Below are positions 42,326-51,462 of a stretch of DNA of 64,000 nucleotides, one piece after another. The position numbers were made by a program, and so were the translations under genes. Location of the stretch: positions 84,033-148,032 of the forward strand of contig JAEZFK010000028.1 of the NCBI GenBank assembly GCA_023437715.1, given 5' to 3'. How positions within the stretch are numbered: position 1 is the first letter of the stretch; the number at the start of each line of letters is the position of its first letter. This DNA comes from Bacillota bacterium (GTDB lineage Bacteria > Bacillota > Clostridia > Lachnospirales > Lachnospiraceae). The notes beneath the pieces were generated by a model, which made no database searches, was not told the origin of the DNA, and was given only the letters and a program-made list of their open reading frames with translations.

Positions 42326-43717
42326 ATGATTTACATCGATATTGATAGAGGGTCGAAAGATTCGCTTGCAAAACAAATGTATCGTTCTATTAAAGAATCT
42401 GTACTCTGTGGTACATTGCAGCCAGGAGAAAAGCTGCCTTCATCACGGGAATTGTCTAAATATCTAAATGTAGCAAGAAATATAGTGATTGAAAGCTATG
42501 AACAACTGATAGCTGAGGGATATGCCTATTCAAAGAGTGGTTCTGGTACTTATATTTCCGAGGGTGTTCAGTTTCAAAGATCAGGAATAGGATGTGTACA
42601 TAAACAGCAAAATGGTAAAAAGCATCAGAATACCAACATCATATCTTTTCGTACAGGTATTCCAGATTTAGATGAAATTCCAGTAAAAAAGTGGGCACAA
42701 ATATATCATAATATTGCCCTTGACATAAATCCATCTCAAATGGACTATCAAAGTCCCTTCGGTGATTATGAATTAAGAACACAGATTTCGCTTTACTTAA
42801 ATCGTGCCAGAGGGGCCTGCACATATCCGGAGAATATTTTGATAACAAATGGTGCCGCCCAATCCTTTAGCCTGTTGTGCCAGCTAGTACCCTCTGATTG
42901 CTATGCTTTGGTTGAAAACCCCTTGAGTTATGGTATTCTTCATACTTTAGAAAGTAATCATGTACAAATAAAACCAATAAGACTGGATGAACATGGTATG
43001 GTTACGTCGGAATTACCAGATAATCCACCTAAACTTATTTTTACAACGCCAAGTCATCAATTTCCCCTAGGTGTCATTCTTCCTGTTGGAAGAAGAATTG
43101 AAATGATAAGATATGCCGAAAAACATAATGCCTATATCGTTGAAGATGATTATGACAGTGAGTTTCGTTTTGCCGGAAATCCCATACAATCAATGCAGTA
43201 TTTGAATCACGAACGAGTTATCTATGTAGGTACTTTTTCCAAGACCCTCATGCCAGCATTGCGTATAGGGTATATGGTTTTACCCGGTTCCCTTTGCAAG
43301 CAGATGAAGGACGCAAAATTTGTAGCAGACTTTCACTCTCCAATTCTCGAACAATTAACATTAGCAAGGTTTATTGAAACTGGCCTTTTTGAATATCATA
43401 TTAGAAAAATGAGAAAATTGTATCTCAAAAAAAGAAATCATTTAAATGACTGCCTTAATCACACATTTGGGAATCGTGCGACAATCTCTGGTACAGAAGC
43501 AGGCCTGCATTTTGCAGTGTCTTTTAATGATACGTGTTTTGACAATACTCTTATGCGTGAAATTGAAAACAACGGAATACGGATTACCCCAGTTAATAAA
43601 CACTATTTATCCAAGGAACCTTATACACCATATGACAATTCTCTGATTTTCGGCTACGGAAATACTAAAATTGAGGAAATGGAGAAAGGAGTGAAAATTT
43701 TATCATCTATATTATAA
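42326..43717 (+). CDS. MocR/PdxR-family regulator with aminotransferase domain
   Basis: A 463-residue regulator. The GntR-type winged helix is in residues 12-75 (LPSSRELSKYLNVARNIVIE). The fold I aminotransferase domain follows, with the pyridoxal-phosphate Lys in GTFSKTLMPALRIGY (near 307) and the Asp/Tyr region IVEDDYDSEFRF. MocR proteins bind PLP plus an amino acid and switch adjacent transport or PLP-synthesis genes. It is divergent from the B3/4-lysE pair, which it presumably controls. TGGAGGAAAG precedes the ATG. Confidence 0.88.
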   Translation: MIYIDIDRGSKDSLAKQMYRSIKESVLCGTLQPGEKLPSSRELSKYLNVARNIVIESYEQLIAEGYAYSKSGSGTYISEGVQFQRSGIGCVHKQQNGKKHQNTNIISFRTGIPDLDEIPVKKWAQIYHNIALDINPSQMDYQSPFGDYELRTQISLYLNRARGACTYPENILITNGAAQSFSLLCQLVPSDCYALVENPLSYGILHTLESNHVQIKPIRLDEHGMVTSELPDNPPKLIFTTPSHQFPLGVILPVGRRIEMIRYAEKHNAYIVEDDYDSEFRFAGNPIQSMQYLNHERVIYVGTFSKTLMPALRIGYMVLPGSLCKQMKDAKFVADFHSPILEQLTLARFIETGLFEYHIRKMRKLYLKKRNHLNDCLNHTFGNRATISGTEAGLHFAVSFNDTCFDNTLMREIENNGIRITPVNKHYLSKEPYTPYDNSLIFGYGNTKIEEMEKGVKILSSIL

Positions 43718-43746
43718 TATACCGTCATGCATTCGTTTTTTGCACT

Positions 43747-43776
43747 AAAAAATGCCCTGCAGTCTTGCAGGGCATT
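43747..43776 (-). terminator. Terminator of tRNA-Leu(CAG)
   Basis: On the minus strand arms AATGCCCTGCA and TGCAGGGCATT with a 4-base loop are followed by TTTT. It may also end the MocR transcript on plus. Confidence 0.75.
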
Positions 43777-43790
43777 CCCAATCACTCTCA

Positions 43791-43874
43791 TGCAGAAGAA
43801 GGGACTTGAACCCTCACAGTATTGCTACCACACGGACCTGAACCGTGCGCGTCTGCCAATTCCGCCACTTCTGC
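43791..43874 (-). tRNA. tRNA-Leu (CAG)
   Basis: An 84-base cloverleaf with acceptor GCAGAAG/CTTCTGC and anticodon loop TTCAGGT (anticodon CAG). It has a long class II variable arm and a standard TTCAAGTCC T-loop. CCA is not encoded. The gene at 60670-60753 is an almost identical copy. A 16-base inverted repeat lies just upstream. Confidence 0.93.
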
Positions 43875-43880
43875 GTTTTC

Positions 43881-43918
43881 ATAATTGTAGAAATTGATTC
43901 ACCAATTCCTACAATTAT
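43881..43918. repeat. Inverted repeat upstream of tRNA-Leu
   Basis: Arms ATAATTGTAGAAATTG and CAATTCCTACAATTAT pair with one mismatch around a 6-base loop. It lies between the likely tRNA promoter and the tRNA 5' end, where it may be a processing or regulatory hairpin. Confidence 0.55.
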
Positions 43919-43960
43919 AATACTATAGTTTTAACAAATAATCAAGTACTTTTTTCTGAA

Positions 43961-43983
43961 ATTCAGCCATGCAGAAATATTTA
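43961..43983. repeat. End fragment of the dispersed palindromic repeat
   Basis: ATTCAGCCATGCAGAAATATTT is identical to the first 22 bases of the 4024-4172 element. The rest of the element is absent, so this is a solo end or decayed copy. Confidence 0.65.
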
Positions 43984-43989
43984 CACAGC

Positions 43990-44037
43990 CTTTCAAAAAT
44001 AAACTCTCCCCGCCAGATTATGAATTACCTGGCGGGG
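43990..44037 (-). terminator. Terminator of the sugar-sensing operon
   Basis: Perfect arms CCCCGCCAG and CTGGCGGGG, followed on the minus strand by a T-rich tract, 12 bases past the stop of the fused binding protein. Confidence 0.75.
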
Positions 44038-44048
44038 CCAGCCTATAT

Positions 44049-45920
44049 CTAATATTCTCTTGTCTTTATAACCCTTTCCGCATCGGTCTGGTCATACACC
44101 TTTTCCTCTGTAATAATCCGAAGCGGCATCTCCTTTCCTGCAATCATATCCCGGATCGCTTTCATTAAAGGAGGTCCAAGCAGCGGGCTGCATTCCACCG
44201 CGCAGTTTAATTTGCCGTCTATCATTGCCCGGAAAGCTTCTTTCGTCGCATCCACGGAAACAATGGTTATATCCTTTCCCGGATTTAATCCATGAGCCTC
44301 CAGGGCTTCAATGGCTCCAAGGGCCATATCGTCGTTGTGGGAATAAATAATATCCACATCCCAGCTATGGCTGTCTATATACTCCTCAACCACCCGTTTT
44401 CCGCCCTCATATGTAAAATCACCGTAATCCGCATACACAATCCGGTACTGAGGATTGTCTTTTAAAATTTCATCAAAGCCTTTCTTCCTCTCTTCCGTAG
44501 GCGTTGCCCCTTCGCTCCCCAGAAGCTCTAGGATATTGACAGTCCCCTGCTCCGGCTTTACATGCTCCTTCAGCCAGCGCATGGCTCTCCGCCCTTCCTC
44601 CAGAAAATCCGCACCAATATAGGTGGTCGTCAAATCATCCTCGGTTTCGATTCTCCGGTCAGACATCACCACCGGGATATTGGCCGCCTTGGCCTCCTTT
44701 AACACCTCATCCCATCCGGTCTCCACTACAGGAGAAACCACGATCACATCCACCTTCTGCTCAATAAACCTGCGGATCGCTTCAATCTGCTTTGCCTGGG
44801 ACTGGTCTGCGCTGTCAAAGAGAAGCTCCATGTTAAATTCCCTGGCCGCCTCCTGAATGGAGCGGGTGTTGGCAAGCCTCCACTGGCTCTCCTGACCAAC
44901 CTGGGAATAGCCTACGGTAATCCGCCTTCCGTCATCTATGCTCTCCCTGTTAAGTGCAGCCAGATATTCGCCTGCATTTTGAGGATAGATGGTGTGGCTC
45001 CTTAAAATCACCTGCTTGGGAACGCCGCTTTCCTTTTTAAGAATATCAATGGCATATTGTACTGCTTCTTTTCCTCCTGTGGGGCAGGAAATGGTTGCCG
45101 CAAGCTTTCCCTTACGAACTAAATCCACCCCTTCGTTTTCCCCGGTAAAGCCGTCGCAGCCGATGACCTTTATCCTTTCAGCCAGCCCCCTGTCCTTTAA
45201 GGCCTCATAGGCTCCAAAGGCCACCGAATCATTGTTGGCAAATATAAGGGAAACATCTTTCAGCTCCTCATCCATGGCAAAAACCGCATCATAAGCCGGG
45301 TCCTTCATGTCATTTTTCAGATCACAGACCGTCTTTTCTATATGGGGGTAATCCCTGATCACAGAGTCAAAGCCATCGCTTCGCTCCTCGCTCTGAAGGG
45401 AGCCGGCAGTTGCCCGAAGCTCCAGAATTTTACCCTTTCCGTTTCCCAGCAGCTGGACCGCACACTCTCCCCCCTGCTTCCCGATCAGATTGTTATCGGG
45501 ACCGATAAACAGGTTATAGTCAAAGCCTTCCACGCTCCGGTCCATGACGATTACAGGAACCCCTTCCTTGCAGACATCTCCCACCTTCTTTGTCAGCTTA
45601 CTGGAATCGCAGGGGGAAATAATCAAAAGGTCAATGCCGAAATCCAGAAGCCTGTCAACATCCTTTTCCTGCTTCTCCACGCTGGAGGTGGCATCCGCAG
45701 TAATGATCCTGATGTTGGGATACTTTCCCGCTTCCTCCTGGATCTCATTGATCAATGCAATCCTCCACGCCTCCCGCATATTTGCCTGGGAAACGCCGAT
45801 CACATATTCCACATCGCTTTTATAAACCGTTCTGGTAATCGCTCCGTTATAAATCCGGTACCCTAAAAAAACAAATACCATTACCAGCAGCATCATAAGT
45901 AATTTCGTTCTTTTCCCCAT
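44049..45920 (-). CDS. Membrane-anchored protein with two fused sugar-binding domains
   Basis: A 623-residue protein. A single N-terminal transmembrane helix (LLMMLLVMVFVFLGY, near 8-24) anchors two periplasmic-binding type I domains outside the cell. The first spans about 38-310 (YVIGVSQANMREAWR, IIVMDRSVEG). The second, about 325-610, is close to the YtfQ-like protein of this operon (ITVGYSQVGQESQWR, VSPVVETGWDEV, IYSHNDDMALGAIEAL). The ATG at 45920 starts one base after the kinase stop. It probably binds the ligand at the membrane and reports to the kinase rather than transporting. Confidence 0.86.
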   Translation of the reverse strand: MGKRTKLLMMLLVMVFVFLGYRIYNGAITRTVYKSDVEYVIGVSQANMREAWRIALINEIQEEAGKYPNIRIITADATSSVEKQEKDVDRLLDFGIDLLIISPCDSSKLTKKVGDVCKEGVPVIVMDRSVEGFDYNLFIGPDNNLIGKQGGECAVQLLGNGKGKILELRATAGSLQSEERSDGFDSVIRDYPHIEKTVCDLKNDMKDPAYDAVFAMDEELKDVSLIFANNDSVAFGAYEALKDRGLAERIKVIGCDGFTGENEGVDLVRKGKLAATISCPTGGKEAVQYAIDILKKESGVPKQVILRSHTIYPQNAGEYLAALNRESIDDGRRITVGYSQVGQESQWRLANTRSIQEAAREFNMELLFDSADQSQAKQIEAIRRFIEQKVDVIVVSPVVETGWDEVLKEAKAANIPVVMSDRRIETEDDLTTTYIGADFLEEGRRAMRWLKEHVKPEQGTVNILELLGSEGATPTEERKKGFDEILKDNPQYRIVYADYGDFTYEGGKRVVEEYIDSHSWDVDIIYSHNDDMALGAIEALEAHGLNPGKDITIVSVDATKEAFRAMIDGKLNCAVECSPLLGPPLMKAIRDMIAGKEMPLRIITEEKVYDQTDAERVIKTREY

Positions 45921-45921
45921 T

Positions 45922-47733
45922 TTACCCTTTTTCAAGCTCGTTCTGAACTTCTCTCGGAATTCGTATAACAATACGCGTCCCCTGCCCCTCTTTGCTTTCC
46001 ACCAATACTTTAAACCGCTCTCCGTAACGGATGCGCAGCCGTTCCTTAATATAAAACAACCCAAAGCTCCTGTTTCTGCCGGCCTCTCCCGGCTCATTTA
46101 ACAGCCTGGACAGCTCCACCACCTTTTCTTCCTCCATGCCCTTTCCGTCATCCCAGACCTCCAGGCTCACCCAGTCCTCTTCCGCCTTTCCGATAACCTT
46201 TAAATGCCCGTCCCCGCTCTTCATCTTCACCCCATGGTAAATGGAATTTTCCACCAGAGGCTGGAGAATCATTTTCGGCAGAACCACCTTCATGCAGTCC
46301 TCCTCCACTTCAATTTCATACTGCACCTTGGGCCCGTAACGGATTTTCTGTATGTAGAGGTAATTGGAAATGTACCGGATTTCTTCCTCAATGGTAATAT
46401 AGTCCTTTCCCTTGCTTAGGCTGATGCGGAAAACATTGGTAAGGGCATCCACAAGATGAACGATGTCATAGGCGGAATGCTCTCTCGCCATCCAGCCTAT
46501 GGTGTCCAGGGTATTGTATAAAAAATGAGGCTTAAATTGTTCCTGAACCGCCTTAAGCTGGGCCTTCCGCTTGTTTTCCTGCTCCTTATAGACCTCTTCC
46601 ATCAGCTCCTGTATGCGCTCCAGCATCTGGTTGAACCGGCGGCCGAGCTCGCTGACCTCATCCAGATAATCCCCTTCAAACCGGACGGATAAGTTGCCCT
46701 TTTCCGTTTCCTTCATCAGGTTGCGGAGCCTGACAATGGGCTTTGTGACTGTCTCCGAAATCTTTACAGCCACAATGAATACAATAAGGATTGTCAAAAC
46801 CAGAACCCATCCAAACATGAACAGCATGGTGTTAATTCCGCCCATGATCTCCTGATAGGAGGATACGCTGACCGTCTTCCAGCCGGTATAGGCGGATTTC
46901 TGGTAGCTGATCTGATATTTTTCTCCGTCAATCACCGCGGTCACAGGCTCTTCCTCATTCCACAGCCATTCCGGGCGGATGCGGTAGACGATTTTATTAG
47001 TGGGCGCATATACTAAGTGGTTCTGCTCATCCAGGACGAATACAAAGCCGTTTTCCCCGATGTTTGCATCCTGGATGGCGGAAGAAATAATTTCATGCTT
47101 TACATCAAACAGCAGTACGCCGATTCTCTCTCCTGTCTCCGGGTCTATGACAGCCTTCATCACGGAAAATACATCATCAATGCTGTATGCGGCCTCCGTA
47201 ACAATATTTCTTCCGGTGACATTGCTGATTATCTGCATTTCACCGGGAGAGGATGCCGCTTTTTTATACCATACCTCTCTGACAAAAGGGTCCCGGGAGA
47301 TTCTGGACATCCCGGTTCCCACATACATATCATGCTCTGTGGCAAAGAATATGCCCGCAATCTCATCGTGGGTATCCGCCACCATCTCAAAGCTGTTTTT
47401 CAGCTCCGCCTCATACTCCTTCCAGCGGTCATCCTCTGCCGAGGGTATCCTGCCAAGATGCATGGGCTCAATCACCCGGATCAGCATGTTGGCGGTCTTT
47501 TCAATACTGCTTATGTAGATATCCGTGGTATGCTGCACCTGTCCCACCAGCAGGGACGTATGCTGGGTCACATTGCGCTCCGCCTCTCTGGTTGAGCTGA
47601 TGATTCCCAGAACACCCACAAAACAGAAGGGAATGAGGGCAATAAAAATATGAGAATTGATCATCTTATCACGAATTTTCATATCCATGAATCTTTTTTT
47701 CCAATATTTCACTGCTCTCACTCCAATTTTCAT
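45922..47733 (-). CDS. YesM-type sensor histidine kinase
   Basis: A 603-residue two-transmembrane kinase. TM1 (near 28-48) and TM2 (near 300-322) enclose a dCache-like extracellular sensor with FFATEHDMYVG and FVLDEQNHLVYAP. A HAMP segment follows, then the His_kinase domain with the phosphorylated His in FKPHFLYNTLDTIG (near 400) and the ATPase N box ENSIYHGVK. Its operon partner is the response regulator at 52633-53859. The start is uncertain: the ATG at 47733 has a weak site, and a GTG eight codons later has GGAG. Confidence 0.88.
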   Translation of the reverse strand: MKIGVRAVKYWKKRFMDMKIRDKMINSHIFIALIPFCFVGVLGIISSTREAERNVTQHTSLLVGQVQHTTDIYISSIEKTANMLIRVIEPMHLGRIPSAEDDRWKEYEAELKNSFEMVADTHDEIAGIFFATEHDMYVGTGMSRISRDPFVREVWYKKAASSPGEMQIISNVTGRNIVTEAAYSIDDVFSVMKAVIDPETGERIGVLLFDVKHEIISSAIQDANIGENGFVFVLDEQNHLVYAPTNKIVYRIRPEWLWNEEEPVTAVIDGEKYQISYQKSAYTGWKTVSVSSYQEIMGGINTMLFMFGWVLVLTILIVFIVAVKISETVTKPIVRLRNLMKETEKGNLSVRFEGDYLDEVSELGRRFNQMLERIQELMEEVYKEQENKRKAQLKAVQEQFKPHFLYNTLDTIGWMAREHSAYDIVHLVDALTNVFRISLSKGKDYITIEEEIRYISNYLYIQKIRYGPKVQYEIEVEEDCMKVVLPKMILQPLVENSIYHGVKMKSGDGHLKVIGKAEEDWVSLEVWDDGKGMEEEKVVELSRLLNEPGEAGRNRSFGLFYIKERLRIRYGERFKVLVESKEGQGTRIVIRIPREVQNELEKG

Positions 47734-47806
47734 ATCATATTTCCTGCCTTATCCAGTATACCGAAGTTCACAGGTTCTTACAACTCCATTATTTTCATTC
47801 TTTCCC

Positions 47807-48820
47807 TTACTGTCCGTCTTTCCCCTTTGTTTTTTCCGCGCGGATTGCAATGATTCTCTGAATTACAATAAAGAAGCAGAGAAGCGCCGCAATGGTAACC
47901 TTCGTCCACCAGGTATTTAAATTCTGGTAGGTAACGATTGTCTGGATGATTCCCTCGATCATGACGCCTACCACAGTGCCCGCCACAGTTCCCACGCCTC
48001 CTGTGAGCAGGGTACCGCCGATTACGGCGGAGGAGAGAGCATCCAGCTCCAGGCCCAGATTTTGAAGTCCAAAGCCTGCCAGAGTATAAAAGCTGAATAC
48101 GATTCCTCCGAGAGCCGCGCAGAAGCCGCTGATTCCGTATGCCGCAATCTTCGTTTCCGCAACATTTAATCCCATAAGGCTGGCAGAGGTTTCACCGCCG
48201 CCCAGGGCATACAGACATCTTCCAAACTTTGTATACTTAAGGGTATAGACAGCAGCCGCAAAAACAATGAGAAGGATGAACACATAATAATAAATTTTCC
48301 CGTTCCACGCCTTCGCTTCTCCCAGCCGGACCGCCACCTTTCCAAGAGCCATGGTCTTAAAAAACGGATCGCTGATGGGAATGGAACGTTCACTGATCAC
48401 GACGCAGAGCCCACGCATCAGAAACTGGCCTGCCAGAGTCACAATAAACGGCTGTAGCTTAAAGTAATGAATCAGGGCCCCCTGGGTGCAGCCTGCGATG
48501 ATCCCCGCAAGAAGCATCAGAATAATGACCAGAAGCGCCGGAACTCCCCGCTCCAGCAGGTAAGCGGAGCCCACGCCCGTAAAGGCGATGGTGGAGGCGA
48601 TGGAAATGTCGATTCCTCCGCTTATGAGCACAAAGGTGGCCCCGATTGCGGCTATCATCAAGTATGCATTGTCATTAAAGAGATTTAAAAAGGTCGATAA
48701 GGATAAAAAGTTGTTGTACTTTACAGAGCCAAAGAGAAACATCAGGACAAACAGCACAACGGTGATAGCCAGTGAAATATTATTGATCTGAAACCTTTTT
48801 CTTTTTCCCGTCCTTTCCAT
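47807..48820 (-). CDS. yjfF: Sugar ABC transporter permease (YjfF-like)
   Basis: A 337-residue permease of the ribose/galactofuranose group with about nine hydrophobic helices, including the GGIDISIASTIAF and GGTLLTGGVGTVAG segments. Its ATG overlaps the stop of the upstream permease (TGATG), so the two are made together. It pairs with the YtfT-like subunit. Confidence 0.88.
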   Translation of the reverse strand: MERTGKRKRFQINNISLAITVVLFVLMFLFGSVKYNNFLSLSTFLNLFNDNAYLMIAAIGATFVLISGGIDISIASTIAFTGVGSAYLLERGVPALLVIILMLLAGIIAGCTQGALIHYFKLQPFIVTLAGQFLMRGLCVVISERSIPISDPFFKTMALGKVAVRLGEAKAWNGKIYYYVFILLIVFAAAVYTLKYTKFGRCLYALGGGETSASLMGLNVAETKIAAYGISGFCAALGGIVFSFYTLAGFGLQNLGLELDALSSAVIGGTLLTGGVGTVAGTVVGVMIEGIIQTIVTYQNLNTWWTKVTIAALLCFFIVIQRIIAIRAEKTKGKDGQ

Positions 48821-49854
48821 CAGCTGCCAGCCACCTTTCTGTTTATCATTTTGCGCTTGATGATTAAATCCTTAAACTGCTTTGACTGAGACAGGCAGAT
48901 AATAATAATCAGCAGCGCTTTCAGCACACGGATATAAGCCGCCGGAACTCCAAGGGCCAGTACCGTGGTCGTAATGCTCTGTACAATCAATGCTCCTATT
49001 ACGCTGGCAGGAATGGAGAAGCGGCCGCCCATTAAATTGGTTCCTCCGATTGCCACGGCAAGAATGGCATCCATCTCAATTCCCAGCCCTGCATTGTTGC
49101 AGTCCGCGCCCTTGATTCCCGCGCTTTCAATCAGGCCTGCCACAGCGGCAAAGGCGCCGGAAATGGTATAGATAGCCAGAAGCATCCGGTCCACCTTAAT
49201 ACCCACATATTTGGAAGCAGTGGGATTGCAGCCCACGGATTCCAAAAACAGGCCGAAAGCCGTTCTTCCTGTAAACAGCACCAGAAAGCCCACTAAAAAG
49301 AGCACAAGAAACAAGGGGAAGGGAAGCCCCAAAATATAGCCTCCATTGATAAAATAATAGGCATCTGAGGTAATGGTAACAATCTTTCCCTTAGTGACCA
49401 GCTGTGCGATTCCCCTTCCTGCCACCATTAAAATCATGGTAGCAACAATGGGCTGAATCTTGATCTTTGCCACTAAAAAGCCGTTCCAGATACCGCTGAC
49501 AATTCCCGCAAGAATCGCCAGAATAATGGCCGCGGCAACACTTCCATTTAATCCCGGAAAAATATTGCCGTTGACGATGCTGCAGGCAATGGCTCCGCTG
49601 ATTGCCATGATGGAACCAACGGAAATATCGGTTCCTCCCGTTGCCAGGATCATGGTCATTCCGGCAGCCAGGATCATAAGTTTGCTTCCGTTTCTCACGA
49701 TATCGATGATGCGTCCATACAGGTGTCCATCCACGATGGAGAGGGTGAAGAATTCTCCCTTGCTGACAATGCCGTTAAAGAGCAGAATCATGAGAAAGAT
49801 CACCAGGGGACGGAAATACTGTTTTCCAGACAAACGATTCCAGGCTTCTCTCAT
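48820..49854 (-). CDS. ytfT: Sugar ABC transporter permease (YtfT-like)
   Basis: A 344-residue permease with the family loops LATGGTDISVGSIMA and AVAIGGTNLMGG. The start overlaps the ATPase stop by 4 bases (ATGA) and its stop overlaps the next permease. The gene order ATPase-permease-permease matches the E. coli ytfRT-yjfF galactofuranose system. Confidence 0.9.
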   Translation of the reverse strand: MREAWNRLSGKQYFRPLVIFLMILLFNGIVSKGEFFTLSIVDGHLYGRIIDIVRNGSKLMILAAGMTMILATGGTDISVGSIMAISGAIACSIVNGNIFPGLNGSVAAAIILAILAGIVSGIWNGFLVAKIKIQPIVATMILMVAGRGIAQLVTKGKIVTITSDAYYFINGGYILGLPFPLFLVLFLVGFLVLFTGRTAFGLFLESVGCNPTASKYVGIKVDRMLLAIYTISGAFAAVAGLIESAGIKGADCNNAGLGIEMDAILAVAIGGTNLMGGRFSIPASVIGALIVQSITTTVLALGVPAAYIRVLKALLIIIICLSQSKQFKDLIIKRKMINRKVAGS

Positions 49855-51380
49855 GATGCTTCACCTCCAGCCATAATCCGCATAATTGCTTCTTCCGATA
49901 TTTCTTTTCCACTCAGCTCTCCCACCTGTTTCATATCCCGGAGCACGATCATCCTGGTGCAGCAGCGGAGCATCTCATCAATCTCTGAGGAAATAAAAAG
50001 AACTGCCATCCCTCTTCCCGCAAGATCCATGACGATTTTCTGGATCTCCGCCTTTGTTCCGATATCAATTCCCCTGGTTGGTTCATCCAGCATCAAAAAT
50101 TCCGGTTCTGTGGCAAGCCACCGGGCCAGGATCACCTTTTGCTGGTTTCCTCCGCTCAAATTCTTAATCAGCTGCTCGGTTCCCGGTGTTTTGATCTGCA
50201 GCATCCCAATATACTCCTTTGCCAGCTCCTCCGCCTCTTTCCTGGAAATCTTATGGAAAAGCCCCTTTTTTACCTGAAGGGCGAGGATGATATTCTCCCA
50301 GATGGAAAGCTCGCCGATAATTCCCTCGGTCTTCCGGTTTTCCGGGCAGAAAGCAATTCCCTGACGGATTGCATCCAGGGGAGAATGAAGATGGGCCGGG
50401 CTGCTCTTTATCCTTACCTCCCCTTCGCTGATAGGATCTATCCCGAATAAAACCTTGGCCGTCTCTGAGCGGCCGGAGCCTAAAAGCCCGGAAAAGCCCA
50501 GAACCTCTCCCTTTTTCACCTCAAGCCCGAACCCCTTAACCGTTCCGGGGCTGCTGACATTGACCAGTTCAATAAAGGTCTCTTTCTCCCGTCCCTCCTC
50601 TTCCTCAGGGCTCTTTGCGCTCATGGATTCCTTAAGGCCTGCATAATCCTTGCCTATCATTTTTCCCACCAGCTCTACTCTCGGTAAATCTCTTGTCAAA
50701 TAGGTTCCCACGTATTTTCCGTTCCTAAGAACCGTGATTCTGTCCGTAACCTCATAAACCTGATCCAGAAAATGGGTGACAAAAACAATCCCCATCCCCT
50801 CCTCCCGGAGCTTTCTCATGATTTGAAACAGCTTTTCTACCTCGGCAGAGGAAAGGCTGCTGGTGGGTTCATCCAGGATCAGGACCTTTGCATCAATATC
50901 GCTGGCCCTCGCAATGGCCACCATCTGCTGGATGGCCACGGAATAGTGATCCAGGTTTTTCGTAACGTTTATATGTAAATCAAACTTTTCCAGCAGTTCA
51001 CTGGCATCGTCATTGATTTTCTTCCAATTAATTGTTCCAAACCGGTTTCTCGGTTCCCGCCCAATATAAATATTTTCCGCTACGGAAAGATTGGGACAGA
51101 GATTGACTTCCTGATATACCGTTGAAATCCCCTGGTTTTGCGCTTCCTGGGTGGAGTGGGGATTGATAATTCTTCCATCCAGTTCAATCACTCCCTGATC
51201 CTTGGCTTCCACTCCTGTCAGCACCTTAATGAGAGTTGATTTTCCTGCGCCGTTTTCCCCCAGCAGGGCATGTATTTCTCCCCGGTTTAAATCAAACTGC
51301 ACATCGGCCAGGGCAATCACCGCTTTCCCAAAGGCCTTGGATATATTTCTCGCTGTCAACAGCTGATTCCCAGCACTCAT
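49851..51380 (-). CDS. ytfR: Sugar ABC transporter ATP-binding protein (YtfR-like)
   Basis: A 509-residue double ATPase of the ribose/galactose type. Domain 1 has Walker A GENGAGKSTLI and Walker B VLILDEPTSSL. Domain 2 has the degenerate Walker A region GLLGSGRSETA, the signature LSGGNQQKVILAR and the FLMLDEPTRGID Walker B. It energises YtfT-YjfF. Confidence 0.92.
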   Translation of the reverse strand: MSAGNQLLTARNISKAFGKAVIALADVQFDLNRGEIHALLGENGAGKSTLIKVLTGVEAKDQGVIELDGRIINPHSTQEAQNQGISTVYQEVNLCPNLSVAENIYIGREPRNRFGTINWKKINDDASELLEKFDLHINVTKNLDHYSVAIQQMVAIARASDIDAKVLILDEPTSSLSSAEVEKLFQIMRKLREEGMGIVFVTHFLDQVYEVTDRITVLRNGKYVGTYLTRDLPRVELVGKMIGKDYAGLKESMSAKSPEEEEGREKETFIELVNVSSPGTVKGFGLEVKKGEVLGFSGLLGSGRSETAKVLFGIDPISEGEVRIKSSPAHLHSPLDAIRQGIAFCPENRKTEGIIGELSIWENIILALQVKKGLFHKISRKEAEELAKEYIGMLQIKTPGTEQLIKNLSGGNQQKVILARWLATEPEFLMLDEPTRGIDIGTKAEIQKIVMDLAGRGMAVLFISSEIDEMLRCCTRMIVLRDMKQVGELSGKEISEEAIMRIMAGGEAS

Positions 51381-51411
51381 GGCATTTTCTCCTTTTCAAA
51401 TGAGACGAAAT

Positions 51412-51457
51412 GAAAAGGGCTGCTGCAAAAATAATGATATACTTTTGCAACAGCCCC
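51412..51457 (-). terminator. Attenuating hairpin between binding protein and ATPase
   Basis: On the minus strand GGGCTGTTGCAAAA pairs with TTTTGCAGCAGCCC and is followed by TTTTC. It sits where partial termination would raise the binding protein over the transporter. Confidence 0.75.
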
Positions 51458-51462
51458 GCGGT

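Noticed and set aside
51412..51457. Hairpin considered as a riboswitch
   Set aside because: It is a single stem with a T-run and no further conserved structure, so a terminator or attenuator is enough.
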